A stretch of 38,848 nt of DNA from RGEC01 sp964626685 (GTDB lineage Bacteria > Bacteroidota > Bacteroidia > NS11-12g > UBA955): NCBI GenBank assembly GCA_964626685.1, contig CAZVJY010000016.1:1-38848 (forward strand), written 5' to 3'. Below are positions 17,221-25,598 of this stretch, piece by piece. Each line of letters begins with the position of its first letter. Positions within the stretch are counted from its first letter, which is position 1. The position numbers and the translations under genes are program-made. The notes beneath the pieces were generated by a model that worked only from the letters and a program-made list of their open reading frames with translations, made no database searches and was not told where the DNA came from.

Positions 17221-17529
17221 ATGAAAAAAATAATTTTAATGGTCATTCTTGGCTGGATGGCTCAAAAAGCATTGGCACAAAAAGTTTACAAAACTTCGTA
17301 CAAGAGCGAAGCCGATAAAATTATTTATGTAACTGAATACAAGAGCGAAGCGGATATGATTGTGTATGAAACGAAATACAAAAGCGAAGCCAAGCCATAC
17401 AGCGGTATTTGGTTTTGGACCCAATACAAAAGTGAGGCCGACTGGAAGGTTTATTTTACCAAGTATAAAAGCGAAGCCAGCCTGAAGGTTTATTTCACCA
17501 AATACAAGAGTGAGGCAGGGATGAAGTAA
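17221..17529 (+). CDS. Exported six-repeat YKSEA protein, probable 7(1) septoil-knot family (former DUF6150)
   Basis: Residues 1-20 are a signal peptide (MKKIILMVILGWMAQKALAQ). The mature ~80 residues are six copies of a YKSEA unit, whose Tyr codons start at 17299, 17338, 17377, 17425, 17464 and 17503. The spacing is 13, 13, 16, 13 and 13 residues, with the middle unit expanded by a GIWFW insert. Each unit is a short strand (such as WKVYFTK) followed by the YKSEA turn. From memory, proteins of this look (DUF6150/Septknot) are predicted to fold into a deep 7-crossing knot; I cannot check this here. The biological role of the family is unknown to me. A signal peptide on it implies a periplasmic or outside location. 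It is probably co-transcribed with the small membrane protein upstream. Confidence 0.8.
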   Translation: MKKIILMVILGWMAQKALAQKVYKTSYKSEADKIIYVTEYKSEADMIVYETKYKSEAKPYSGIWFWTQYKSEADWKVYFTKYKSEASLKVYFTKYKSEAGMK

Positions 17530-17562
17530 CCATTTTCTAAAAAAGTCTTTTACAACACATCA

Positions 17563-18468
17563 ATGATCAAAAAATTAAAATCCTCCCTTGCGGCAACCAT
17601 GATTCTCATTTCCGGAATATTGCATGCGCAATCGGTTCCTCTGGAAGAAATTAGTATTTACCCGGACTCAGAAAAACACCTGTTTAGCTGCGACACCAAT
17701 GTTGTCTTTTACTATTGCGGTAATCCTAAGTGGATAATCTGGAGTGACCCATCAGGTTGCGAAACACTGGGAGGTACAGGATACTATAATGGCAAATTAT
17801 ATACCGGATTGGCTGAATACCGCGTAGGGGATTTAACCAAGGCAAAGGTGCTTTTCGAAAATGGATTGCCAACCAACATTCAAATAAATTACAACGACGG
17901 GAAACTGCAGTTTGAGGGCAATTACAAGGATGGCATCAGGCATGGCAAATATGCGTATTACACCGAAGAAGGACAGGTATATGAACTTTTCAATTATGTC
18001 AATGGCCTTAAAACAGGGCACGGCGAACACCGATGGGAACTGATTGATTTCGGTGACAGTGAATCTTATTTTCTTGACACCTGCTGGTATATTAACAACA
18101 AGAAACACGGTAAAAGTGTCAGTTTGCGTTATAACGGGGAGCATTACGGTGCGCGCAATGGCAGTATTTACGAAACAAGCCATTATAAAAATGGATTAAA
18201 ACATGGTGAAAGCGCTGTTTGGTACATCAACGGGCAAAAGAAAGAACAATGGGAATTCCAGGAGGGAAAAGTTACCGGAACCTATACATGCTGGGAACCC
18301 AACGGAAAAATCTTTCATCAAACTTCCTTCATCAATGGAAGCGGAACCGTAAAACAGCGCTATCAGGAAGGCAAATGGACAAAAACCACCAAGTTTAAAG
18401 ATGGTTTTCCGCTAGAAATTGAACCCTCAGAAGAACTAGAAATCATAGAGGAAGTTAACGGGGAATAA
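17563..18468 (+). CDS. Exported MORN-repeat protein, YwqK-antitoxin-like (301 aa)
   Basis: Residues 1-23 are a signal peptide (LAATMILISGILHAQ). From about residue 65 onward there are repeated MORN_2-type units of the form 'Y-x-N/D-G-x-x-x-G-x-Y/x'. Examples are YYNGKLYTGLAEY, YNDGKLQFEGNYKDGIRHG, NYVNGLKTGHGEH, HYKNGLKHGESAVWY and EGKVTGTYTCWE. Such repeats stack as beta-hairpins and often bind partners or membranes. In databases many are labelled 'YwqK family antitoxin', but nothing here looks like a toxin partner and the protein is exported, so I do not adopt that function. It lies 33 nt after the YKSEA-repeat gene on the same strand and may belong to the same transcript. Confidence 0.85.
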   Translation: MIKKLKSSLAATMILISGILHAQSVPLEEISIYPDSEKHLFSCDTNVVFYYCGNPKWIIWSDPSGCETLGGTGYYNGKLYTGLAEYRVGDLTKAKVLFENGLPTNIQINYNDGKLQFEGNYKDGIRHGKYAYYTEEGQVYELFNYVNGLKTGHGEHRWELIDFGDSESYFLDTCWYINNKKHGKSVSLRYNGEHYGARNGSIYETSHYKNGLKHGESAVWYINGQKKEQWEFQEGKVTGTYTCWEPNGKIFHQTSFINGSGTVKQRYQEGKWTKTTKFKDGFPLEIEPSEELEIIEEVNGE

Positions 18469-18500
18469 AAACAAGATTTAGACAGGGTTGTTATACTTTT

Positions 18501-18950
18501 ATGATTCTCAAACCTGGAGATAAAGCCCCCGCATTCAGTGCACCTGACCAAAACGGACAGCCTGTCACCCTGAAAGATTTTACCGGCAAAAAGCTGGTTT
18601 TGTATTTCTATCCTAAAGACGACACCCCAGGATGCACCGCTGAAGCCTGCAGCCTGCGCGACAATTACGATGCGCTGCTCAAACAGGGTTTTGCCATTCT
18701 GGGCGTGAGCCCCGACAATGAGAAGAAGCACCAGAAGTTTATAGCCAAGTACGAGCTGCCATTCAGCCTGCTCGCCGACACCGACAACAAAGTAGCCACC
18801 GATTATGGTGTGTGGGTGGAGAAAAGCATGTACGGCCGCAAGTATATGGGCATTGCCCGTACCACCTTCGTGATTGATGAAAATGGCATCATCAGCGAGA
18901 TTATTGAAAAGGTGGAAACCGCAAAACATGCGGCACAAATCCTGAAATAA
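18501..18950 (+). CDS. bcp: Thioredoxin-dependent thiol peroxidase (peroxiredoxin Q/BCP)
   Basis: This enzyme reduces hydrogen peroxide and organic hydroperoxides in the cytoplasm using thioredoxin. The motif YPKDDTPGCTAEAC gives the peroxidatic Cys45 and the resolving Cys50, the same positions as in classic BCP. The N-terminus MILKPGDKAPAFSAPDQNG and the 149-aa length fit the family exactly, which fixes the start at 18501. The gene lies just upstream of gpsA, but gpsA has its own promoter. Confidence 0.96.
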   Translation: MILKPGDKAPAFSAPDQNGQPVTLKDFTGKKLVLYFYPKDDTPGCTAEACSLRDNYDALLKQGFAILGVSPDNEKKHQKFIAKYELPFSLLADTDNKVATDYGVWVEKSMYGRKYMGIARTTFVIDENGIISEIIEKVETAKHAAQILK

Positions 18951-18983
18951 GCGAATCGTTTGCCGATAAGGCCCTCACTTCCC

Positions 18984-18991
18984 TACTTTTG
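18984..18991 (+). promoter_or_regulatory. -7 promoter element of gpsA (TACTTTTG)
   Basis: An exact TAnnTTTG match only 8 nt before the GTG start of gpsA. A -33-type TTG lies at 18960-18962, 21 nt upstream. Transcription would start almost at the start codon. Confidence 0.7.
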
Positions 18992-18999
18992 CAGTCAGG

Positions 19000-19998
19000 G
19001 TGCAAAATGCTTTTCATAGCGTAGGTATTGTTGGCAGCGGGAGCTGGGCGACCGCGCTTGTAAAAATCATTTCCGAGAAAAACGATGTGGCTGTAAACTG
19101 GTGGATTCGCAATAGCGAAACCCTTTCCTACATTCAGGAATTTCACCACAATCCCCGTTATTTATCATCGGTAGAGATCGACCTGCAAACAGTATCGCTT
19201 CACAATGATTTGCAGGCCATGATAAACCACTGCGATGTTGTCATTCTGGCCGTTCCCTCGGCTTTTCTGCACGAAGCCTTGAAAGATGTATCGCTGCCCA
19301 AAGACAAAATCTATATTTCAGCCGTAAAAGGCGTGGATCCCACCACCCGCATGGTGATTGCCCGATACCTGGAAAACAGACACGGCATTTCACCCCAAAA
19401 CATTGGACTGATAACAGGGCCCTGCCACGCGGAAGAGGTTGCCCTTGAAAAGCTCAGTTACCTGACACTTTCTGCCACAGACAATACACTTGCTGAACAC
19501 ATAGAAGCCCTGATTCGCTGCCGCTATATCAATACCTGCACCAACAACGATTTGTATGGAGCAGAATATGCCGCAGTGCTGAAAAATATTTATGCCATTG
19601 GCGCCGGTATCGCCCATGGTTTGGGCTATGGCGATAACTTCCATGCTGTTTACACAGGCGCAGCACTGCGCGAAATGGAATTGTTTCTGGAAGCCCTTCA
19701 TGAAACCCACCGTGATGTAAAAGATGCTGCCTACCTCGGAGATTTACTGGTGACCTGTTACAGCCAATTTAGCCGTAACCGCACCTTTGGAAACATGCTA
19801 GGCAAAGGATACAGTGTAAAAAGCGCACAGCTGGAAATGAATATGATTGCCGAAGGCTACTACGCCACCGGTAGTATTTACCCTATCTGCAAAGAACACA
19901 GTATTCAGGCACCAATTATTGAAGCTGTATATCAGGTTTTATATGACAATGCCAATCCCGGCAAGGTTTTTGGCATACTAAGCAGACAACTTTCCTGA
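19000..19998 (+). CDS. gpsA: NAD(P)-dependent glycerol-3-phosphate dehydrogenase
   Basis: The enzyme reduces dihydroxyacetone phosphate to sn-glycerol-3-phosphate, the backbone of membrane phospholipids. The dinucleotide-binding motif GIVGSGSW is at residues 9-16. The active-site stretch LKNIYAIGAGIAHGLGYGDN and the SRNRTFG loop near the substrate site are both clear. At 332 aa it has the usual length. The start is GTG at 19000: no in-frame ATG exists before the Rossmann motif, and a -7 box ends 8 nt upstream. No terminator is obvious after it, only a weak stem-loop without a T-run. Confidence 0.95.
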   Translation: MQNAFHSVGIVGSGSWATALVKIISEKNDVAVNWWIRNSETLSYIQEFHHNPRYLSSVEIDLQTVSLHNDLQAMINHCDVVILAVPSAFLHEALKDVSLPKDKIYISAVKGVDPTTRMVIARYLENRHGISPQNIGLITGPCHAEEVALEKLSYLTLSATDNTLAEHIEALIRCRYINTCTNNDLYGAEYAAVLKNIYAIGAGIAHGLGYGDNFHAVYTGAALREMELFLEALHETHRDVKDAAYLGDLLVTCYSQFSRNRTFGNMLGKGYSVKSAQLEMNMIAEGYYATGSIYPICKEHSIQAPIIEAVYQVLYDNANPGKVFGILSRQLS

Positions 19999-20029
19999 AT
20001 TTATTATTAATTTAATGTTACCGGATTGT

Positions 20030-20047
20030 TTGCGTAAACCTACGCAA
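20030..20047. repeat. Perfect inverted repeat upstream of TonB-dependent receptor
   Basis: TTGCGTA (20030-20036) and TACGCAA (20041-20047) are separated by AACC. There is no T-run on either side, so it is a poor terminator. It sits 74 nt before the receptor ATG and could be an operator or an RNA hairpin. Confidence 0.5.
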
Positions 20048-20120
20048 TCTTAAACTCAAGGTAATATTTGGATAACCATGCAGCAATTGTTTTGAAGGTG
20101 AAAGAAAGAACCTGATAAAC

Positions 20121-22925
20121 ATGAATCGTATTGTTGCATTATCCTTGCTGGCACTGATTTTCACCCAAATCTCAGCACAAACGGGAGTCCTTACCGGAAA
20201 GGTACAATCAGAAAGCGGAAGACCGGTTGCCGACGCGAAAGTTTTCGCTATCGGCAGTATAGACACAGCTCGCACAGACATGGACGGACTGTTTCTGCTA
20301 AAACTAAAACCCGGCAAGCATGTATACCATGTTGAAAACCGCAGTTTCGCTGATTTTACTGACAGCGCTATCATCACATTGAACGAAGAAACCTTTGTTT
20401 ATCCTATTCTCGGCAATATTCGCGACATGGGGGTAACCAACATCAGCGTGGCGCGCAAGCAAAAGGAGAGCACCATAGCCGGCGCCATCCGCTCTAAACA
20501 GCTTTCGGTTCAGATGGTGGAAGCCATCTCAGCAGAAGACTTCAAACGCACCACTATCCGCACATCGGCCGATGCCATGAAGCGGATTCCCGGCGCCACC
20601 ATCATGGAAGGCAAATTTGCCAACATACGAGGCATGTTTGACCGCTACAATGCAGGCTACCTGAATGGCGCACCGCTGCCCAGTACTGAAAGCGACCGCA
20701 AGGCCTTTTCCTTTGACATCATCCCTGCTTCCCTGCTGGACAATATCGTGGTTATCAAAAGCGGCACACCCGATGTAACGGGCGATTTTGGTGGTGGTAT
20801 TATCCGCATCAACACCAAAAGTATCCCTGATAAGCTTACCCAGAGTTTCAACCTGGGCTTTCAGTACAACTCCATAACCACACTCAGACCTATCGAAATG
20901 TTTAGCAGTTCGGTTTCCGAATATTTTGGCATACCCGGTTCAGACCGCAAACTACCTGCCTTATCAGAAAATCTGAACCAAAGCAAATCTGCAGAATTAC
21001 TGGCAGGAGAATCTCAAAAATTCAACAACAACTGGGATCTTACCACTGTCAAACCCATGCTCACGCCCCGTTTCAACTACACCATTGGTGTGCCATTCAA
21101 ACTTAAAAACAACAAGGAAATTGGCTTGCTGATGAGTTTGAATTATTCAGTTACCCAAAAATACAGCGATGGCGTAGTTAACCGCCAGGATTTGAGCGAC
21201 AACCAGCTCATCAATAGCTATAACGATGCCCTGTTTACCACCAACGTTCAGAACGGCGGTATCATGAACCTCAGTTTCAAACTCAACAACCGCCACCGCA
21301 TTGACTGGAAAAACCTGTACACGCTGAATTATGATGCATCCAGTACATTGCGCAAAGGCAATAACGACATTAATGTATCTCCAGTGGTTCCCATTGAGGG
21401 ATTTTCTAACCAAATCAACTATAATCGGCTTGCCAGTACACAGCTAAACGGGACCCACGTTTTTGGTGCCAAACAAAGTACCCTTACCTGGCTTGTAAAC
21501 TATGGCAATACCCACCGCGAAATCCCCGATTTCAGAATTGCGCAGTATGCCACCATCGAGGATACCCGCTACTTGGTATTGAATGACTTTTTCAATGCAG
21601 GATCAGGTCGTTTCTTCTCCAATTTAGACGAAAATACCTTCTCTGCCAGTGCAGACATGCAGCACAGCTTCAATACCGGTAAACTGAACCATAATATCAA
21701 ATATGGCATTTTCAGACAAACGCGCTCCAGGGTGTTCAAAAGCCGTGAATTTGTATACGGGCCTGTTGGAAAGGCAATCATTAGCAACCGTAAACCCGCC
21801 GAAGATTTGGGTGCAGAAAACATCAATACTGACGGAATCTATTTGGTAGAAAAAACCTCCTCCGATGCTGATGAATACAACGGAAACAGCACACTCAATG
21901 CCGCATTCGTGATGCTGGAGCACCATTATCCCCTTTTCAAAGCCAACGGTCGCAACCAAATGCTGAAAGTTATTTATGGGGTTCGTGGAGAACAGTTCAA
22001 TCAGTATTTAACCAACGCTTACTTTGATCTATTGGGCAAAAAGCTTGCCGACGGAGGCATCACAACAGACCTTCTGCCATCACTGAATATCATTGCACCT
22101 TTAACAGGCAAAACTGGTTTGCGCATGGCCTACTACAAAACGGTAAATCGTCCGGAAATGCGCGAAATGGCTCCTTTTAGTTTTTATAATTTCAACCTTA
22201 ACTCGGAAATCATTGGCAATACCCAATTGAAAAGGGCTCAGCTGCACAATTTTGATGTGCGCTATGAAATCTTCCCCGGCAAAGAAGACATGTTCAGCAT
22301 CGGTGTATTCAGCAAACGAATCATCAACCCCATTGAATTTTCTCTTGAAACCAGCCAACCCGGCATACGTACTTTTGGATACCAGAACGAAAAAAGCGCC
22401 AACATTCGTGGTGTAGAAATAGAAATGCGCAAAAGCCTGAAGTTTCTGGGACATTACCTGGCTCCCGGTCTGTTCAATTACCTTTCAGCCTACGGCAATT
22501 TCTCCTTCATTCAAAGCCAGGTCCAGTTTAAGCAAGGTATGGGAACCCCGAACCGCTCATTGCAGGGACAAAGCCCATACGTGGCGAATCTCTCCTTGTT
22601 TTATGAAAACAAAAAAGGCATTCAGGCCAGTGTAAACTTCAATAAAATCGGATCCCGCATTGCCTACATTGGCGTTGCAAAAGAGGTGCAGCCTTTTGGA
22701 AGCGATATTTATGAGTTTGGCCGCAGCATCCTGGATTTTCAGATTGGAAAAAATATGAAAAAGGCGGGCAACCTGAAACTAACATTCGGGGATGTATTAA
22801 GACAAGCCACCGTTTTCTATCAGGACATTAATGAGAATAAAAAATACGATGAATCCGGCGACAACACGTTGTTTAAATTCACCAACGGAATGACCGTAAC
22901 CCTGGGATACTCGTATACATTCTGA
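20121..22925 (+). CDS. TonB-dependent receptor with N-terminal carboxypeptidase-regulatory-like domain (934 aa)
   Basis: This is an outer-membrane active transporter driven by TonB/ExbBD. Residues 1-20 are a signal peptide (LSLLALIFTQISAQ). Residues ~23-100 form a carboxypeptidase-regulatory-like beta-sandwich (GVLTGKVQSESGRPVADAKVFA). The plug follows, roughly 125-240: EAISAEDFKRTTIRTSADAMKRIPG, then NGAPLPSTESDRKAFSFDIIP and DVTGDFGGGIIRINTKS. The remainder is the barrel, ending in the expected aromatic GYSYTF. The substrate cannot be read from sequence. There is no SusD partner next to it, so it is not a typical SusC glycan system. A strong terminator follows the stop codon. Confidence 0.94.
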   Translation: MNRIVALSLLALIFTQISAQTGVLTGKVQSESGRPVADAKVFAIGSIDTARTDMDGLFLLKLKPGKHVYHVENRSFADFTDSAIITLNEETFVYPILGNIRDMGVTNISVARKQKESTIAGAIRSKQLSVQMVEAISAEDFKRTTIRTSADAMKRIPGATIMEGKFANIRGMFDRYNAGYLNGAPLPSTESDRKAFSFDIIPASLLDNIVVIKSGTPDVTGDFGGGIIRINTKSIPDKLTQSFNLGFQYNSITTLRPIEMFSSSVSEYFGIPGSDRKLPALSENLNQSKSAELLAGESQKFNNNWDLTTVKPMLTPRFNYTIGVPFKLKNNKEIGLLMSLNYSVTQKYSDGVVNRQDLSDNQLINSYNDALFTTNVQNGGIMNLSFKLNNRHRIDWKNLYTLNYDASSTLRKGNNDINVSPVVPIEGFSNQINYNRLASTQLNGTHVFGAKQSTLTWLVNYGNTHREIPDFRIAQYATIEDTRYLVLNDFFNAGSGRFFSNLDENTFSASADMQHSFNTGKLNHNIKYGIFRQTRSRVFKSREFVYGPVGKAIISNRKPAEDLGAENINTDGIYLVEKTSSDADEYNGNSTLNAAFVMLEHHYPLFKANGRNQMLKVIYGVRGEQFNQYLTNAYFDLLGKKLADGGITTDLLPSLNIIAPLTGKTGLRMAYYKTVNRPEMREMAPFSFYNFNLNSEIIGNTQLKRAQLHNFDVRYEIFPGKEDMFSIGVFSKRIINPIEFSLETSQPGIRTFGYQNEKSANIRGVEIEMRKSLKFLGHYLAPGLFNYLSAYGNFSFIQSQVQFKQGMGTPNRSLQGQSPYVANLSLFYENKKGIQASVNFNKIGSRIAYIGVAKEVQPFGSDIYEFGRSILDFQIGKNMKKAGNLKLTFGDVLRQATVFYQDINENKKYDESGDNTLFKFTNGMTVTLGYSYTF

Positions 22926-22947
22926 GTAAATCAGGTCTTTCTTTCAG

Positions 22948-22978
22948 CAATCCCGCCCGCAAGCGGGATTGTTTTTTT
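22948..22978 (+). terminator. Intrinsic terminator of TonB-dependent receptor gene
   Basis: CAATCCCGC (22948-22956) pairs with GCGGGATTG (22963-22971) across a 6-nt loop, followed by seven T (22972-22978). The T-run overlaps the stop codon of the convergent adenosyltransferase gene. Confidence 0.9.
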
Positions 22979-23531
22979 ATTTTGCCCGCGGAACCCAGGC
23001 AATCTCTTTACCACCGGCCAGTTTATCTAGGTAGCGAGCCAAGGTGAAAAGATAATCACTTAAACGATTTAGGTATGTAACAATCATATCATCAATTTCT
23101 TCATTATCGGCGAGGTATACCACCAAACGTTCTGCCCTGCGGCATATACAGCGTGCCACGTGTGCATGGGAACCGGGTGTGGTGGCTCCGGGCAGAATAA
23201 AGTTTCGCAGTTCGGGCAAAACCGCCGTCATGCGGTCTATTTCATTTTCCAGAAAAACCACATCCTCTTCATACAATTCGGGAAGGATCATTTTACTGCC
23301 TGGCGCTGAAGCCAAATAAGACCCTAAGGTAAATAATCGATCCTGAATGGCCGCAATGGCGACAAGCACTCCGGAATCCTCGCTGCTGCTGCGAATGAGA
23401 CCAAGATAACTGTTCAGTTCGTCTACGGTTCCATAGCTCTCCACACGGATGTGGTGTTTTGAAACCCTGTCGCCTCCCAGCAGTGCTGTTTTCCCGTCGT
23501 CGCCCTTGCGTGTATAAATTTTGAATGTCAT
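22977..23531 (-). CDS. Cob(I)alamin adenosyltransferase, PduO type
   Basis: The enzyme transfers the adenosyl group of ATP to reduced cobalamin, making coenzyme B12, in the cytoplasm. The PduO-type fingerprint is complete. The N-terminus is KIYTRKGDDGKTALLGG (ATP loop), then ESYGTVDELNSYLG, then FILPGATTPGSHAHVARCICRRAER (conserved Arg cluster), and near the end LNRLSDYLFTLARY. I chose the ATG at 23531, giving 184 aa, rather than the one ten codons upstream, because the family begins right at this point and a promoter-like TAACTTTC box (23547-23554) lies inside the longer reading. The gene is single, between a convergent receptor gene and a divergent T9SS protein. Confidence 0.95.
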   Translation of the reverse strand: MTFKIYTRKGDDGKTALLGGDRVSKHHIRVESYGTVDELNSYLGLIRSSSEDSGVLVAIAAIQDRLFTLGSYLASAPGSKMILPELYEEDVVFLENEIDRMTAVLPELRNFILPGATTPGSHAHVARCICRRAERLVVYLADNEEIDDMIVTYLNRLSDYLFTLARYLDKLAGGKEIAWVPRAK

Positions 23532-23730
23532 GTGTGATTCCTGCCCGAAAGTTACAACCAAGGGGGTGCTTTTGTTTTCGGTTTATTCCATTTCAGCCGG
23601 AAATGTGCAAAAAAATCCGTATATTAAGTATTTGTTTTGGTCGGTTTAAAATCTTAACTGATCATTAACATTGGCTTGAAAATACGCTAATTCACTGAAG
23701 TGTATTTTGCATCATAATAAAGTCTCAAAA

Positions 23731-25512
23731 ATGAAAAAAATTACTCAATTTTTAATGCTGACAGGCCTTAGCGCGATGTCAGCCAAAGCTCAGTTTATCG
23801 AGCAGGTAAATTACATCGGTGCACTGGAAGCAGACGCCACAAAAGACTGGACTACCGGTTGGGCAAACTTCAATCCACAGCAAACAACCTACGCAGCCAT
23901 TACCGATGACACCACACTCAATGCCATTGCCACCGGCAACGGAGGCATTAAAAACATTAATGGCACCCGCACACTGAATGCTGCAAGAGTTTACGGCCTC
24001 AAAGGAATCATTGTGGTACGCAGCGGCGGAAAACTCATCATTCCTGCGGGAACCGTCATTCGTGCTGAAGCGGATGTTAATGCAACTCCAAAAAACTATG
24101 CCAGTATTGTTGTTGAACGTGGCGGTATGATTGAAATTAACGGAACAGCCACCAGCCCCGTAGTAATTACCAGTAGTAAAGCTGCAGGTAGCCGTGCGCG
24201 CGGTGACTGGGGCGGAATCGTGATTTCCGGCAGAGCCAGAAACAACCAGGGCTTGGATGTGCAGGTAGAAGGTTTCAACAACGTAACCGCCGACCCAAAC
24301 CTGGCCAAATTTGGCGGTACAGATGACAATGACAACAGCGGCTCAATTACCTACCTCCGCATGGAATTTGGCGGTCTGGCATTTGAACCCAATAAGGAAA
24401 TCAATGGTCTTACATTAGGTTCTGTGGGCAAAGCCACTACCTTGCACCATATTCAGGTTAGCTTCATCAACGACGACGGATTTGAATGGTTTGGCGGCAA
24501 TGTCAATGCCAAGCATTTGATTTCTTACCGCATTACCGACGATGATTTCGATACCGATTTCGGATGGGGCGGCGCCGTACAATTTGGCATTGCCGTAAGA
24601 GACACCACCCAGTATGACCTTACCTATAACGCTCCCAGCGGCTCCAGCACCAGCGAAACATTTGAGAGCGACAACGACGCTGCCGGTTCTGGCAAAACGC
24701 CCTACACACGTGGTGTGTTTAGCAACATGACTGTGGTAGGTCCTGTGCCTATTGGTTCTACCTACAGTGCACTGGGAACCGTTACCAAGGCTGCTTTCCG
24801 CCGCGGTGCCCGTATCCGTCGTAACAGCCGTCTGAGCATCATCAACTCGGTATTCATGGGCTACCGCAACTTCCTCATGTATGATGGTGACAGCACCTTC
24901 AGGGCATCAGGTGCACGTGACAGCGTGTGGAACGACAACATGCTATTCCGCAACAACCTGATTGTAAACAGCACAGCTGCCGCTGCTGCCGGTTCAAGCA
25001 ACACAGGTCTGGTAGAAGTTGCCACAGCAAATGCTCCTTTCTTAAATCGCTTTGATGGTTGGGTTCGCAATGCCGCTGCCCAGAATAAAATCAATCCGGT
25101 AGCATACACAGCCAAAACCGTTTTGGAAGATCCTCAGAACCCTACAGCGCCCAACTTCCGTCCTGTTGCCGGTTCTCCCGCACTGAGTGGTTCTAATTTT
25201 ACCTACAGCCGCCTTGCTGAGTTTGGTGTGTTCAATGGTGTGAATACGATTGAAACAGTAAGTGGTGTAAGCTTGTACCCTAACCCCGCACAAGACAACA
25301 TCAACCTGGAATTTGCTTCAGTTCAAAACTTCGAAGCTTCCGCCAAAATTGTTGACCTGACCGGAAAAACCGTGATGAGCCTCGGCAACCTGCGCGTAAA
25401 CAGCGGTTTGAATACCCTGTCAGCCAACATCAGCAACCTAAACAAAGGCATCTACCTGATGGTGGTTGAGGGAAGCAAAGGCCGAGTAAGCCAGCGATTT
25501 ATTGTAAAGTAG
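23731..25512 (+). CDS. T9SS type A sorting-domain protein with right-handed-helix-like repeats (593 aa)
   Basis: Residues 1-21 are a signal peptide (MKKITQFLMLTGLSAMSAKAQ). The middle has repeated glycine/valine strands suggestive of a right-handed beta-helix: GIIVVRSGGKLIIPAGTVIRAEA, SIVVERGGMIEINGTA, GDWGGIVISGRA, and SITYLRMEFGGLAF. The last ~75 residues are a T9SS type A sorting domain: VSLYPNPAQDNINLEF, then VDLTGKTVMS, LNKGIYLMVVEG and the basic SQRFIVK tail. The start is the ATG at 23731. An in-frame TTG eight codons earlier falls inside a -7-like TATTTTG and is rejected. Secreted proteins of this GDWGGIVI type are common beside TonB receptors in Bacteroidota, as here, but what they bind is not known to me. 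A terminator follows. Confidence 0.92.
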   Translation: MKKITQFLMLTGLSAMSAKAQFIEQVNYIGALEADATKDWTTGWANFNPQQTTYAAITDDTTLNAIATGNGGIKNINGTRTLNAARVYGLKGIIVVRSGGKLIIPAGTVIRAEADVNATPKNYASIVVERGGMIEINGTATSPVVITSSKAAGSRARGDWGGIVISGRARNNQGLDVQVEGFNNVTADPNLAKFGGTDDNDNSGSITYLRMEFGGLAFEPNKEINGLTLGSVGKATTLHHIQVSFINDDGFEWFGGNVNAKHLISYRITDDDFDTDFGWGGAVQFGIAVRDTTQYDLTYNAPSGSSTSETFESDNDAAGSGKTPYTRGVFSNMTVVGPVPIGSTYSALGTVTKAAFRRGARIRRNSRLSIINSVFMGYRNFLMYDGDSTFRASGARDSVWNDNMLFRNNLIVNSTAAAAAGSSNTGLVEVATANAPFLNRFDGWVRNAAAQNKINPVAYTAKTVLEDPQNPTAPNFRPVAGSPALSGSNFTYSRLAEFGVFNGVNTIETVSGVSLYPNPAQDNINLEFASVQNFEASAKIVDLTGKTVMSLGNLRVNSGLNTLSANISNLNKGIYLMVVEGSKGRVSQRFIVK

Positions 25513-25542
25513 TTTTTCATAGGTTAAGTTTAGTTCGGAAAG

Positions 25543-25573
25543 TCCCGCCACAAAAGGCGGGATTTTCTTTTTT
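25543..25573 (+). terminator. Intrinsic terminator of the T9SS protein gene
   Basis: TCCCGCC (25543-25549) pairs with GGCGGGA (25556-25562) across a 6-nt loop, followed by TTTTCTTTTTT. Confidence 0.88.
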
Positions 25574-25581
25574 ACACCCTA

Positions 25582-25589
25582 TAACTTTG
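25582..25589 (+). promoter_or_regulatory. -7 promoter element of alkD-like gene (TAACTTTG)
   Basis: An exact TAnnTTTG match 9 nt before the ATG at 25599. Its -33 position falls within the terminator hairpin of the preceding gene. Confidence 0.65.
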
Positions 25590-25598
25590 CATTGTCCG

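Noticed and set aside
17563..18468. YwqK-antitoxin label for the MORN protein
   Set aside because: No toxin-like partner gene is present and the protein has a signal peptide, so a toxin-antitoxin role is not supported.
23707..23730. TTG start giving an eight-residue extension of the T9SS protein
   Set aside because: The TTG is part of a -7-like box and the signal peptide begins at the ATG at 23731.
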